Notes: generated from the letters alone by a model not told the origin. DNA of 64,000 nucleotides from a bacterium (GCA_020849855.1 JADZFO010000009.1:1-64000), one strand, 5' to 3'. Shown: positions 18,414 to 27,723, counted from the stretch's first letter. Numbers and translations are program-made.

Positions 18414-21400
18414 ATGACTATTCGTGCTCTGGCGCGACTGGCGCTGCTGCTCGTAATGCCTGGCCTGGTGGCCTGCTCCGGCATGGGGGAAGGCCCGGCC
18501 CCGTCCGAAGGCCCCGCTGCGCCGCAGCAGCAGGCAGCAGGCTGGCCCAGCGCACTGCCGCAGGACCGGGGGCAGCCCTGGGAGGCGGCAGGCAGCGGAC
18601 GCGAAGCAGTAGCGATCAACGCCGCCAGCGACTTCACCGCGGGCATCGAGCGCTTCCTGGAAGGTGCGGGCAGCGGGGCCAGCGTGACTGATCTGGGAGA
18701 GGCCAGCCGGCTGAGTTCCGGCGCCGCCGGTTCAGGGCAGACGGCATGGGCCATTTATCGCTTGCCACTGGGCGGGGCGCAGCCTGGAGCTCTCAGCTTT
18801 GATGTGAACTATCGCGCCCACAGCGGCGGCGGCCAGAGCGCTTACTACGTCGGCTTGAGCGATTACGCCCAGGGCCGCTGGGTCTGGAGTGGCCCCTATA
18901 GCCGCAACAACAACATCCGTCTGGCCGGTGACCTGCTGGCCGGCAGCGACTACACCTCCGACAGCGGCAACATGTTTGTCTGCGTGCTGGCATACGACGG
19001 CAACAAGCTGGATGTGGTGGGCGTGGCGGTGAACCCGCGCGACAGCGCTGACACCACGGCTCCGCCAGCACCAACAGGCCTGAGCGCCGAGAGCTTTGTC
19101 GGCGCCATCGAGCTGCAGTGGAACTCGGTGATTGCCGCCGACCTGGCCGGTTATCAGATCTACTACAGCCAGTCACACATTGATGATGTCAAAAGCGCGG
19201 GTGTCAGGCGGCTGAGCTCCCTGGAGGGCCTGACGCGCGCGGCGCTGGACTGCGGCCCCGGCACCTGGGATGTGGCGCTGAGCGCGGTGGACACCAGCGG
19301 CAATGAGAGCGCGGCGATCTTCCTGCGAGATGTGCCGGTCTCCGGCGCGCCGGTGGACGGCGTGGAGCTGGAACTGAGCGCGGTATCGGCGCAGCGCGGC
19401 GACGCTATCACGCTGAGCGTACAGGGCAGCGGCAGCTTTGACCTGGACCTGGACGGTGACGGCATCTATGAGCAAACCGGCCAGGGGGCCGGCGACTATG
19501 CCATCAACACCGGCGATCCGGGCCTGCTGCGGGCCAACGTGCGCGAGGACGGCGGCAGCTTCATCGCCCACGGCGGGGTGAGCCTGATCGTCTTCGCCAA
19601 CACGCGGCCCGTATGCATCGCTACAGCCAGTCCGCAGAGCGGCGACGCGCCGCTGGGCGTGCAGCTTGGTGGCAGTGCGGAGGACAGCGAGGACGCCGCG
19701 GCGGCCCTGACCTTCGCCTGGGACTATGACGGCGACGGCATCTTTGAGAACAACACGGACACGCTCAGCCCGCCGCTGCAGACTTATACCGAGCCGGGCT
19801 TCTACAACGCGCGCCTGCGGGTGAGCGACAGTGAGGGCGCCTGGTCGGCCGCGACGGTGGGCATCCTTGTCACCGGCAGCGGCCCCAACGAGCTGCCCAG
19901 TGGCTTCATGAGCACGGATGTGGCGGGCGGCGTGGTACCGATCACTGTGCACTTCAGCACGGACAACGTCAGCGACGCCGACGGCACGATAGTGCAATAC
20001 GACTGGGACTTCAACGGCGACGGAATCTGGGATGCCTATGACGGGCCGGGCGAGCTGGACTGGACCTATACCGAGGCCGGCAGCCCGGACATCCGGCTGA
20101 GGGTCACCGATAACGATGGCGGCCGCACGGATATCTTCGACAACCTGAGCTTCAGCGCGCCGGGGAACAACCCGCCGGTGGCCAGCCTGAGCCCGGCGAG
20201 TCAGAGCGGGACCCTGCCGCTGAGCATCAACTTCAATGCCAGCGGCTCGACGCCCGGCGGGGACATTGGCGACAGCATCGTGAAGTATGAGTGGGACTTT
20301 GACGGCAACGGCAACTGGGACGGCTATGGCGAGGACCCCACCATCACGCATATCTACACCGGAGCCGGGGTCTTCACTGCGCGGCTGCGGGTGACGGACG
20401 AGATGGGCAACCAGGACATCGACACCAGCACCATTACAGCGACCGTGCAGGGAAACAATCCGCCGGTGGCCAGCCTGCTGCCGGTGACAGCCAGCGGCAC
20501 TGTGCCGTTGACGGTGAACTTCGACGCCAGCGGCAGCACGGCCGGCGGCGATACCGGAGACAGCATCGTAAAGTACGAGTGGGACTGGGATGGCAACGGA
20601 ACCTGGGACGGCTATGGCGAGGACCCAACGATCAGCTTTACCTACAACAACGCCGGCAGCTTCACGGCAATCCTGCGCGTGACGGATGAGGCGGGGAATC
20701 AGGCGGTGGATACGAGCGCTGTCAACTCTCAATCTGACATTGCAACGCTCGATGATGAGGGTGACACCGGTAGACATCCCTCAATGACAATTGTCAATGG
20801 CTACCCAGCGATCTGCTATTTCGACGTCTCGAATCAACGCTTGCGGTATGTAAGGGCAACGGACGCAGCCGGAACTGGTTGGGGCACTCCTGTAACCGCT
20901 GGTGCAGGCGGAGGACCCGGCCAGTTCTCCTCGATGACAGTAATTAACGGCAGGCCGGCTATTAGCACTTACCTTGCATCGAATGGTGACCTCCTTTATG
21001 TAAGAGCCAACGACATCAATGGTTCCACTTGGCCGGGGGGAGTTACCGTGGATAGTGGTGGAGTGAACGATGTCGGCTATAACAGCTCATTGTCTCTCGT
21101 GGATGGACAGCCGGCGATCGCCTATTATGATTTCACCGATGGTGACCTTCAGTATGTTCGTGCTTTAGATGCTGACGGGGCAACTTGGGGGAGCATACAG
21201 ACTCTAGATTCAGATGGGACAACAGGATCCGAGACCTGTCTCACAGTAATCAGTGGAGCACCTGCTATCAGCTACTTTGATGCAAGTGAGAACGCTCTTC
21301 GGTACATACGAGCGACAAGCGCGGATGGTTCAACTTGGGGTACATCGGTCAGCATAGATCCCGCAGGAGGATATTACACGTCACTGACGGAGATCAATGG

Positions 21401-21764
21401 CTTCCCTGCCATCAGCTATCGAGCCGGAGCTGCGGATCTAAAGTTTGTGCGTGCACAAGATGCTTCAGGAACTGTGTGGCAAGTGCCGACTACGGTAGAT
21501 TCTGTCGGCGATACCGGCTCTTTCACTTCTTTGCAATTGGTTGGTGGTCGTCCTGCTATTGCCTATCATGACACAACCAACGGTGACCTGCGTTACGTAG
21601 AAGCACAGGACGCGGGTGGTCAGAACTGGGACTTACCCAGCACGATTGATGGGCCAGACTTTACGGGAGAGTATGCCTGCATGCGGCTGGTTTCAGGGAC
21701 GCCTGCGATCACCTACTATTCGAGCAGTGCGGGCAGTTTGCGATACGTGAGGCTAGGACCATAG
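18414..21764 (+). CDS. giant lipoprotein: fibronectin-like domain, PKD repeats and C-terminal propeller-like repeats
   Basis: About 1116 residues. The ATG at 18414 has GGAGG 5 nt upstream. Layout: lipoprotein signal (LVAC, about 22); strand-rich domain to 210; fibronectin-III-like unit (APTGLSAESFVGAIELQW) about 215-310; PKD units at roughly 320-395, 395-490, 490-580, 585-675 and 680-770, several with a DGDGxxE/WDxDGNGxWD calcium-loop pattern; then about eight 40-residue repeats of the form (NG)xPAIxYxDxxxxxLxYVRAxDAxGxxWG to the end. The repeat part (from about 20730) is visibly less GC-rich than the PKD part and looks like a separately acquired module. Probably a surface-displayed adhesion or binding protein. 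Confidence 0.85.
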   Translation: MTIRALARLALLLVMPGLVACSGMGEGPAPSEGPAAPQQQAAGWPSALPQDRGQPWEAAGSGREAVAINAASDFTAGIERFLEGAGSGASVTDLGEASRLSSGAAGSGQTAWAIYRLPLGGAQPGALSFDVNYRAHSGGGQSAYYVGLSDYAQGRWVWSGPYSRNNNIRLAGDLLAGSDYTSDSGNMFVCVLAYDGNKLDVVGVAVNPRDSADTTAPPAPTGLSAESFVGAIELQWNSVIAADLAGYQIYYSQSHIDDVKSAGVRRLSSLEGLTRAALDCGPGTWDVALSAVDTSGNESAAIFLRDVPVSGAPVDGVELELSAVSAQRGDAITLSVQGSGSFDLDLDGDGIYEQTGQGAGDYAINTGDPGLLRANVREDGGSFIAHGGVSLIVFANTRPVCIATASPQSGDAPLGVQLGGSAEDSEDAAAALTFAWDYDGDGIFENNTDTLSPPLQTYTEPGFYNARLRVSDSEGAWSAATVGILVTGSGPNELPSGFMSTDVAGGVVPITVHFSTDNVSDADGTIVQYDWDFNGDGIWDAYDGPGELDWTYTEAGSPDIRLRVTDNDGGRTDIFDNLSFSAPGNNPPVASLSPASQSGTLPLSINFNASGSTPGGDIGDSIVKYEWDFDGNGNWDGYGEDPTITHIYTGAGVFTARLRVTDEMGNQDIDTSTITATVQGNNPPVASLLPVTASGTVPLTVNFDASGSTAGGDTGDSIVKYEWDWDGNGTWDGYGEDPTISFTYNNAGSFTAILRVTDEAGNQAVDTSAVNSQSDIATLDDEGDTGRHPSMTIVNGYPAICYFDVSNQRLRYVRATDAAGTGWGTPVTAGAGGGPGQFSSMTVINGRPAISTYLASNGDLLYVRANDINGSTWPGGVTVDSGGVNDVGYNSSLSLVDGQPAIAYYDFTDGDLQYVRALDADGATWGSIQTLDSDGTTGSETCLTVISGAPAISYFDASENALRYIRATSADGSTWGTSVSIDPAGGYYTSLTEINGFPAISYRAGAADLKFVRAQDASGTVWQVPTTVDSVGDTGSFTSLQLVGGRPAIAYHDTTNGDLRYVEAQDAGGQNWDLPSTIDGPDFTGEYACMRLVSGTPAITYYSSSAGSLRYVRLGP

Positions 21765-21836
21765 GAGTCGCCTTCTTTGGGTTCAATCATAAGAACCGGA
21801 GGTACGCATCCGCTACAATCTCAGCGGGCGCCCCTC

Positions 21837-22304
21837 ATGCCACATTACACCGTCTACACCGTCGGCCACGGCCAGCTTAGCTGGGACGAATTTGAGCTGC
21901 TGATCCGGCCCTTCAAGCTGGAGCAGCTTATCGACGTGCGCTCGATGCCCTACAGCGAGCTGGCGCCGCAGTTCAACCGCGAGCGCCTGGAGCACAGCGT
22001 GCGCCGCCTGGGGATGGAGTATCTCTGGCTGGGTTCCAGCCTCGGCCCGCTGACCGCGGACGGCAAGGTGGACTATATCGAGCGCGAGCGTGAGAGCCGC
22101 TACCACGACGGCATCCAGCAGCTACTGGGCCTGGCGCATGAGCGCCGCACCGCGCTGCTGGGAAGCCAGCCCGAGCCCTGGCGCAGCCACCGCCACCAGC
22201 TCATCGCGCAGACCCTGCTGCGCCACGACGTCGAGGTGCTGCACATCCTGCCCGACGGCTCGCTGAGCCATGCCGTAGCGGACCTGTTCCACGCTGCTCT
22301 GTAG
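21837..22304 (+). CDS. DUF488 family protein
   Basis: A 155-residue protein that matches DUF488: TVYTVGHGQLSWDEFELLIRPFKLEQLIDVRSMPYSELAPQFN at the N-terminus, the family's most conserved stretch, and a C-terminal DVEVLHILPDGSLSHA segment. The biochemical role of DUF488 is unknown. I start at the ATG at 21837; the upstream in-frame codons do not fit the family. A TACAAT box lies 18 nt upstream. Confidence 0.85.
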   Translation: MPHYTVYTVGHGQLSWDEFELLIRPFKLEQLIDVRSMPYSELAPQFNRERLEHSVRRLGMEYLWLGSSLGPLTADGKVDYIERERESRYHDGIQQLLGLAHERRTALLGSQPEPWRSHRHQLIAQTLLRHDVEVLHILPDGSLSHAVADLFHAAL

Positions 22305-22311
22305 GGAAATC

Positions 22312-22508
22312 GATCCAACACAGAGTTAGCAGAGTCAACAGAGTTCAACCGAGACCAGCAACAATCATTGCTTAGGGAAGTGAAGTACTCGACCCGGAGA
22401 GCACCTAGTCGTCCCTTGAGCCTGGGCCGTGCCTCCGTAGAACTGACGGGGATTGGATGACTTACTCGGTGAAACTCGGTTCACTCTGCTAACTCTGTTT
22501 AGATCGAA
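22312..22508. repeat. inverted-repeat element with nonamer terminal arrays
   Basis: Both ends hold 9-nt words ending in CAGAG (ACACAGAG, TTAGCAGAG, TCAACAGAG). The left end is in direct orientation (22316-22353) and the right end is its complement (22465-22508). Beyond the words both ends continue as related TCGATC sequence. The right end overlaps the stop codon of the korA-like gene. The spacer of about 110 nt holds no gene. Confidence 0.65.
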
Positions 22509-24310
22509 TCATCTTTGATGAAGTCCAGCACTTCGCTCAGGCGCAGGGCATAGCCGCCGCTGCGATGCAGGTGCGCATAGCCGCGCGGCAGGTCCAGCTC
22601 GCCGCGCAGGTGGCGCAGGAACTGGCCGCTGAAGGATGTCTCCACCACAACAAGGCGCGCGCCGCTGTCGGCCAGGCCGTCCAGCCACTGCTGAAGCTCG
22701 GCCTTCGGCAGCGGGCTGAGCAGGCGCGGCGCCAGCACCTGGGCCGCTGTGCCGCTGGCGCTCAGGATGTCCGCCGCCTCGCAGCAGACGCCATAAGTCG
22801 AGCCCCAGGTCAGCAGGGCGATTTTGGGCTGCGGCGCGCCGTGCACCGCGAGGCCGGGATGCTCGCGGGCGATCTGCTCCAGCTTGGCATAGCGCCGCGC
22901 GGTCTGGCGTTCGTGCGTATCCTGGCTGGACACCGGCTCGCCCAGGGCGTTGTGCTCGATGCCCACCGCGATGTACTCGCCGCCGGGCAGGCCGGGCACG
23001 CTGGTGGCAGCCACGGCCTCGCCGGCCATGCTGTAGCGCTGGAACTGCTCCTGCAGGTCCTGGGCTGTGGGCCAGCGGCGCCAGGGCTCGGCGTCTATGG
23101 AGCCGGCCGTGCCGCCCAGCAGGGGCTGCAGGTCGGCGCGCGGGTCGCGCACGCGAACCTGCAGGTCAGGCACGGTGTGGACGGACTGGCCCAGATACTG
23201 GTCCAGCAGGACGATGACCGGGGTCTGGAAGCGCTCGGCCAGCTCGAAGCTGAGCTGGGCCAGCTCATAGCAGTCGCCGACGCTGGTGGCAGCCAGCACC
23301 ACGCGCGGGCTGTCGCCGTGCCCGCCGTAGATCGCGGCGTTCAGGTCGGCCTGCTCCGTGCGGGTGGGGATGCCGGTGCTGGGGCCGCAGCGCTGCACAT
23401 TGCACAGCACCACCGGGATCTCGGCCATGCTGGCAAGGCCCAGGCCCTCCTGCTTGAGGCTCAGGCCGGGGCCGGAGGTGGCGGTGAGGGCCTTGATGCC
23501 GCCATAGCCCGCGCCGATGGCCATGCAGAGGCCGGCGATTTCGTCCTCGGCCTGTACGCAGACGCCGCCGGCCTTTGGCAGCTCGCGGCTCATCCACTCC
23601 AGGATCTCGCTGGCCGGGCTGATCGGGTAGCCGGCCATGAAGCGGCAGCCGGCGCAGAGCGCGCCATAGGCGAAGGCTTCGTCGCCGGAGATGAAGTGCA
23701 GGGGCGCAGCGCGAAGCTGGCCGATGCGCAGCTCACCGACGGGCAGGTTGGCCCGGGCGAAGCTGCGGCCGGCCTCCACCGCGGCGAGGTTGGCGTTCAC
23801 GGCGCGCTCGCCCTGGCGGGCAAAGCGCTGCTGGATGTACTCGCCGAGGCCCTCATCAGGCCAGCGGTAAAGCTCGCAGGCCACGCCTGCCATGACCATA
23901 TTCTTGGCCAGCTTGGTTTTGGCGCTTTCCATCGCCAGATCGTCAAAGGGCACGCGCAGGACGCGGTCATAGTGGCTGGCGGGGATGGCGCTGTGCTCCA
24001 GCGCGGTGTCGTCGAGGCTGTCGAGCAGGATCTGCGCGCCGGGCTTCAGGCTCAGCTCAGCGCTGAAGCGGCGCAGGGCCTCGGAGTGGAAGAGCAGCAG
24101 CGCGTCCACGCTGTCGCCGGCCCAGCTGAGGGGGCTGGAGCTGACGCGGATGCGGGCCGAGCTCTCGCCGCCGCGGATCTGCGGGCCGTAGCTTTTCAGC
24201 AGGATGGTGTTGAGGCCGGCGCGCGCGGAGAAGCGGGCGAGCAGTTCGCCCAGCAGGATCACGCCGTCGCCGCCGGAGCCGGCGATGCCAATGGACAGGT
24301 CAGTCGGCAT
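22499..24310 (-). CDS. korA: 2-oxoacid:ferredoxin oxidoreductase, fused gamma-alpha subunit (KorA type)
   Basis: A 603-residue protein with the gamma domain first (SIGIAGSGGDGVILLGELLARFSARAGL, GPQIRGGESSARIRVS, residues 1-190). The alpha pyrimidine-binding domain follows (GDEAFAYGALCAGCRFMAGYPISPASEILEWM, then TSGPGLSLKQEGLGLASMAEIPVV), and last the C-terminal transketolase-like domain. With a thiamine-diphosphate beta subunit it would decarboxylate 2-oxoglutarate or a related oxoacid to acyl-CoA and reduce ferredoxin. The beta gene (korB) normally follows directly, but here the next gene is convergent DUF488, so the partner must be elsewhere. A TATATT box lies 11 nt before the ATG. Confidence 0.9.
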   Translation of the reverse strand: MPTDLSIGIAGSGGDGVILLGELLARFSARAGLNTILLKSYGPQIRGGESSARIRVSSSPLSWAGDSVDALLLFHSEALRRFSAELSLKPGAQILLDSLDDTALEHSAIPASHYDRVLRVPFDDLAMESAKTKLAKNMVMAGVACELYRWPDEGLGEYIQQRFARQGERAVNANLAAVEAGRSFARANLPVGELRIGQLRAAPLHFISGDEAFAYGALCAGCRFMAGYPISPASEILEWMSRELPKAGGVCVQAEDEIAGLCMAIGAGYGGIKALTATSGPGLSLKQEGLGLASMAEIPVVLCNVQRCGPSTGIPTRTEQADLNAAIYGGHGDSPRVVLAATSVGDCYELAQLSFELAERFQTPVIVLLDQYLGQSVHTVPDLQVRVRDPRADLQPLLGGTAGSIDAEPWRRWPTAQDLQEQFQRYSMAGEAVAATSVPGLPGGEYIAVGIEHNALGEPVSSQDTHERQTARRYAKLEQIAREHPGLAVHGAPQPKIALLTWGSTYGVCCEAADILSASGTAAQVLAPRLLSPLPKAELQQWLDGLADSGARLVVVETSFSGQFLRHLRGELDLPRGYAHLHRSGGYALRLSEVLDFIKDDSI

Positions 24311-24365
24311 TGAGGCAGGGAATATAGCCTATGCGGCTTCGGGACGGCATTCCCGCCGCAGCAGA

Positions 24366-24371
24366 TAGGAT
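24366..24371 (+). promoter_or_regulatory. -10 box TAGGAT placing +1 at the SDR start codon
   Basis: TAGGAT fits TANNNT and ends 7 nt before the ATG at 24378. No ribosome site is visible, so the mRNA is probably leaderless. Confidence 0.45.
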
Positions 24372-24377
24372 AGACAG

Positions 24378-25232
24378 ATGAGCAAATCCGGATCCGCGCA
24401 GCCCGTCGCCCTTGTCACCGGCGCCTCCGCCGGCATGGGCGAGGCGATTGCCCGCCAGCTTCTGGCCGACGGCTATATCGTCTATGCCGCTGCCCGGCGC
24501 GTTGAGCGCATGGCCGGGCTGGAGCAGGCCGGGGCGCGCCTGCTGACGATGGACGTCAGCGATGAGGCCTCGATGCAGGCCGGCATGGCGCGGATCATCG
24601 CCGACTGCAAGCGCATCGACGCGCTGGTGAACAACGCCGGCTATGGCTCCTATGGCTCGCTGGAGGAGACGCCGCTGGAGGAGGCCCGGCGGCAGTTTGA
24701 GGTGAATGTCTTTGGCCTGGCGCGGCTGAGCCAGCTGGCCATCCCGCACATGCGCGCGCAGCGCAGCGGCCGCATCGTCAATGTCTCATCGATGGGCGGC
24801 AAGATCTATGAGCCCCTGGGCGCCTGGTATCACGCCAGCAAGTTCGCCGTCGAGGGCCTCTCCGACAGCCTGCGCCTGGAGCTGGAGCCCCTGGGCCTGC
24901 ATGTGATCGTGATCCAGCCGGGGGCGATCCGCACCGACTGGGGCGCCATCGCCGCCGAGAACCTGCTGAAGGTCTCGGGCAGCGGGCCATATAGCGCTCT
25001 GGCGAAGAGCCATGCGGCCCTGCTGGCCAGGGGCTCCGAGCCCCGCAGCAGCGGCGGCCCGGCCTCATCGGAGCCGGAGGTGGTGGCCCGCGCCGTCAGC
25101 AGCGCCCTGCGCGCCCGGCGGCCGAAGACGCGCTATGCCTGCGGGGCCTATGCCGCGCCGCTGCTCTTCCTGCGCAAGTACACCAGCGACCGCATGTTCG
25201 ACAAGGTGATGCGGATGGCGCTGGGGCAGTAA
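24378..25232 (+). CDS. short-chain dehydrogenase/reductase
   Basis: A 284-residue classical SDR: cofactor motif TGASAGMG (about 16-23), NNAGYG (about 90), catalytic Ser in VNVSSMGG, and YHASK (Tyr and Lys of the active site, about 155-159). The arginines after strand 2 (AAARRVERM) favour NADP(H). It resembles oxidoreductases of the classical extended-loop group often labelled SDR family oxidoreductase; substrate unknown. It is a single gene, divergent from the KorA-like gene, with an apparently leaderless promoter. Confidence 0.92.
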   Translation: MSKSGSAQPVALVTGASAGMGEAIARQLLADGYIVYAAARRVERMAGLEQAGARLLTMDVSDEASMQAGMARIIADCKRIDALVNNAGYGSYGSLEETPLEEARRQFEVNVFGLARLSQLAIPHMRAQRSGRIVNVSSMGGKIYEPLGAWYHASKFAVEGLSDSLRLELEPLGLHVIVIQPGAIRTDWGAIAAENLLKVSGSGPYSALAKSHAALLARGSEPRSSGGPASSEPEVVARAVSSALRARRPKTRYACGAYAAPLLFLRKYTSDRMFDKVMRMALGQ

Positions 25233-25308
25233 TAGAGCGCCGGGGGACAGGCACCCGATTGAAACCAGGGAGTCACGGCGGGTCGGGACCGCGAGTGAGA
25301 CACGGATA

Positions 25309-25390
25309 GGCGGGTCAAGACCCGCCACTACAAGGGGCAAGGCGCGTCAAGACCCGCCCCAGCAAGGGGAAAGGCGGGTCAAGACCCGCC
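25309..25390. repeat. three hairpins at exact 32-nt period
   Basis: Near-identical 18-nt hairpins GGCGGGT-CAAG-ACCCGCC lie at 25309-25326, 25341-25358 (one mismatch) and 25373-25390, with 14-nt spacers of similar sequence. The last copy is 1 nt from the TAG stop of the PhzF gene, which reads toward it. Upstream, 25233-25308 holds a partial related hairpin and no gene. Confidence 0.85.
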
Positions 25391-25391
25391 A

Positions 25392-26306
25392 CTACAGCCT
25401 GTACTTCCCTTCGGCTACCGGTACAACCTGGCCGCCGATGCGGATCTCGATGCTGCCGTCGTTTTGCATGTTGGCGCGGGCCAGGATCAGCGAGGGGCGC
25501 GAGAGGCTGTAGCCCTGGTCGATGCCAAACCAGTCTTCGCCGCTGTCATCCACCAGGCCCTGGGCCCGCAGGTAGTGCGCCAGACAAACCGCGCTGGAGC
25601 CGGTGGCCGGGTCTTCCGGCACGCCGTGGAAGGGCGCGAACATCCGCGTGCTGATCAGGCTGCCCTCGCGGTAAGGCTCGAAGCAGAAAAGCGTGAGCTG
25701 GTCGGCGCCGTACTGGTGGTCGAACTCACGCAGCAGCAGGGAATCGTAGGTGGCGCGCTCAAGGGCGGCGCGGTCGCGCACGGGGATCAGCAGATAGCGC
25801 GGGCCGGTTAGCAGGACCTGCGCCGGGGCGCGGCCCAGGTCAAGGTCGTCCACACTGAGGCGGCAGAGGCTGGAGAGCAGCAGCGGGTCGCTGAGCTCCT
25901 GGCGCGCTTCCACCGGCGGCGGCGCGAAGGAGATCAGCGCCGGCGCGGAGGCGCGGCGCTCGATCCAGACCGGGATCAGCCCGGCGGGGACGCGCAGGTG
26001 GATCTGCTGCACATCATCCGGCAGCTGCTGGAAGATCTGCCAGGCTGTGCCGACCACGGGGTGGCCGGCGAAGAGCATCTCCTGGGTCGGGGTGAAGATG
26101 CGCACGTCATAAACATGCGCGGCTTCATCGCGGCCGCAGATGAAGGTGGTCTCGCTGAGGTTGGTCTCACGGGCCAGCGCCAGCATGGTGGCGCTGTCGA
26201 TGTCGCCGGGCTGCGGGAAGACCGCCAGGGGGTTGCCGCCCAGCGCGGTATCCGTGAAGACGTCGAGCTGGACAAAGTCCAGCTCCAGAGGGGCTGTCCT
26301 GCTCAT
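25392..26306 (-). CDS. PhzF-family isomerase/epimerase-like protein
   Basis: A 304-residue protein with the PhzF fold signature: FVQLDVFTDTALGGNPLAVFP at the start, TNLSETTFI with the general acid/base Glu (about 50), FAGHPVVGTAW, and HGVPEDPATGSSAVCLAHYL in the second half. Family members include PhzF, which isomerises a phenazine precursor, but no phenazine genes are nearby, so the substrate is unknown. It follows the di-haem peroxidase gene with a 2-nt gap and is probably co-transcribed with it. Confidence 0.9.
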   Translation of the reverse strand: MSRTAPLELDFVQLDVFTDTALGGNPLAVFPQPGDIDSATMLALARETNLSETTFICGRDEAAHVYDVRIFTPTQEMLFAGHPVVGTAWQIFQQLPDDVQQIHLRVPAGLIPVWIERRASAPALISFAPPPVEARQELSDPLLLSSLCRLSVDDLDLGRAPAQVLLTGPRYLLIPVRDRAALERATYDSLLLREFDHQYGADQLTLFCFEPYREGSLISTRMFAPFHGVPEDPATGSSAVCLAHYLRAQGLVDDSGEDWFGIDQGYSLSRPSLILARANMQNDGSIEIRIGGQVVPVAEGKYRL

Positions 26307-26308
26307 AA

Positions 26309-27691
26309 CTAATCCTCCACCGGCAATCCACTGGGGACCCGCGCCGGGATCAGCTCCCTCTGGTCGCGGGCACCCTCACCTGTTAGAGCCTTCAGGAAGG
26401 CGATGAGTTCGCTGAGCTGCTGCTGCGTCAGCTCCGGCGGGTCATGCAGCAGGGGGTCGAGCTGGGCCTCGATGCGGGCCAGGGCCGCGCTGTCAGTCAG
26501 CACCTCGCCCTTGATATGCGCGCTGAGCCCGGCGCCGCTGTAGGAGCGCAGCATTCCCAGGGGGTCAAGGTGCTGGCGCACGGCGTCCTCCAGGCGGCTA
26601 TAGCAGCCGTCGTGCATGTAGGGCCCGGTCAGCTCCACATTGCGCAGCGGGGGCGTGCGGAAGAGGAAGGCGTCCTCCGGCGCGCTGGTGACGTCCTCCA
26701 GGCCGACGTCCTCGCCCTCCTCACCGAAGGCGCTGCGGCGGCCCGCGCCAACCTGCGGCACGGCGATGCAGTGGTGCTCAAAGTCGGTGAAGAGGTTGCC
26801 GCTGTGGCAGTTGGCGCAGCCGGCCTCGCCATAGAACAGCAGGCCGCCGCGCTTGGCCGCCGGGCTGAGGGCGGAATGGTCCCCGGCAATGAAGCGGTCC
26901 AGGGGGCTGTCGTTGGAGACAAAGGCGCTGGCCTCAAAAGCGGCGATGGCGTTGACCGCGTGGCCGATGCTGTATTCGCCCTGAGCATCAGGGTAGGCCG
27001 CGGCGAAGAGCTGGTGGTACTCCGGCAGCTGCAGCAGTCGCGCCATCTGCAGGTTCCAGATCTCGTGCACGTTAAGGCCCTGCTGGGCCAGCTCGTTGGG
27101 CGTGCCGTCCACGGCGATGTCGCCGCGGCTGCCCAGCTGCTCGTCGCGCATGATGATCGGCAGCAGGGCCTGCTCGCCCAGCACGTGCTCCGGCGGGACT
27201 TCGAGGCTGTCGCCAAAGACGATGGCGAAGGGGTCGTTGCGGTCGCTGGTCACCCGGCTGTCCCAGAAGAGATGGGTGAAGCGCAGGTCGCCGCGGTTAT
27301 AGAGGTCCTGGGTGTTGCGGCTGCCGATGTGCCCGCGCGTGCCGACCTGGCGCCCGGGGCCCGCCCCATGCCCGCCCGTGCCGATGGTGACCGAGAGGCC
27401 GTCGGTGCTGTGGAAGGCCGGGTTGTGGCAGGTGGCGCAGGAGATGTCCTTGTTGCCCGACAGCAGCTTCTCGAAGAAGAGCATGCGCCCCAGCTCGACC
27501 TTCGCCGGCGGATGCGGCGGCGGCGGCAGCAGGGGCGTGACGCCGTTGGCCGCCAGCACGCCGCTGAGCGCGCGGTCGAGCTGCGGGTCATCAGGGTCGC
27601 GGGTCCAGCCGCAGCCGGCCAGCAGGCTTGCTGCCGCGATGGCGGCGGCCAGTGCCGGCCAGCTGCGCTTCATGCGCTGTCTTGCACACAC
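26309..27691 (-). CDS. di-haem cytochrome c peroxidase / MauG-family lipoprotein
   Basis: About 460 residues. An N-terminal lipobox (SLLAGC) anchors it to a membrane facing the periplasm. Two haem-binding motifs CATCH (about 85) and CANCH (about 290) are about 210 residues apart, as in bacterial di-haem peroxidases, and a late Met in the LDPLGMLRSY region could be an axial ligand. It would reduce hydrogen peroxide or oxidise a protein substrate. The GTG at 27691 is 7 nt from a TATAAG -10 box and would be leaderless; an ATG at 27673 gives a more compact signal peptide. The PhzF-like gene follows. It is 32 nt after gyrA on the same strand. Confidence 0.9.
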   Translation of the reverse strand: MCARQRMKRSWPALAAAIAAASLLAGCGWTRDPDDPQLDRALSGVLAANGVTPLLPPPPHPPAKVELGRMLFFEKLLSGNKDISCATCHNPAFHSTDGLSVTIGTGGHGAGPGRQVGTRGHIGSRNTQDLYNRGDLRFTHLFWDSRVTSDRNDPFAIVFGDSLEVPPEHVLGEQALLPIIMRDEQLGSRGDIAVDGTPNELAQQGLNVHEIWNLQMARLLQLPEYHQLFAAAYPDAQGEYSIGHAVNAIAAFEASAFVSNDSPLDRFIAGDHSALSPAAKRGGLLFYGEAGCANCHSGNLFTDFEHHCIAVPQVGAGRRSAFGEEGEDVGLEDVTSAPEDAFLFRTPPLRNVELTGPYMHDGCYSRLEDAVRQHLDPLGMLRSYSGAGLSAHIKGEVLTDSAALARIEAQLDPLLHDPPELTQQQLSELIAFLKALTGEGARDQRELIPARVPSGLPVED

Positions 27692-27723
27692 CTGACGCTT
27701 ATAGCAGATACCGCGCCCGGGGC

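Noticed and set aside
25309..25390. CRISPR-like array of three repeats with a regular 32-nt period.
   Set aside because: The repeats are self-complementary hairpins, the spacers are similar to each other and only 14 nt, and no cas genes are in the window.
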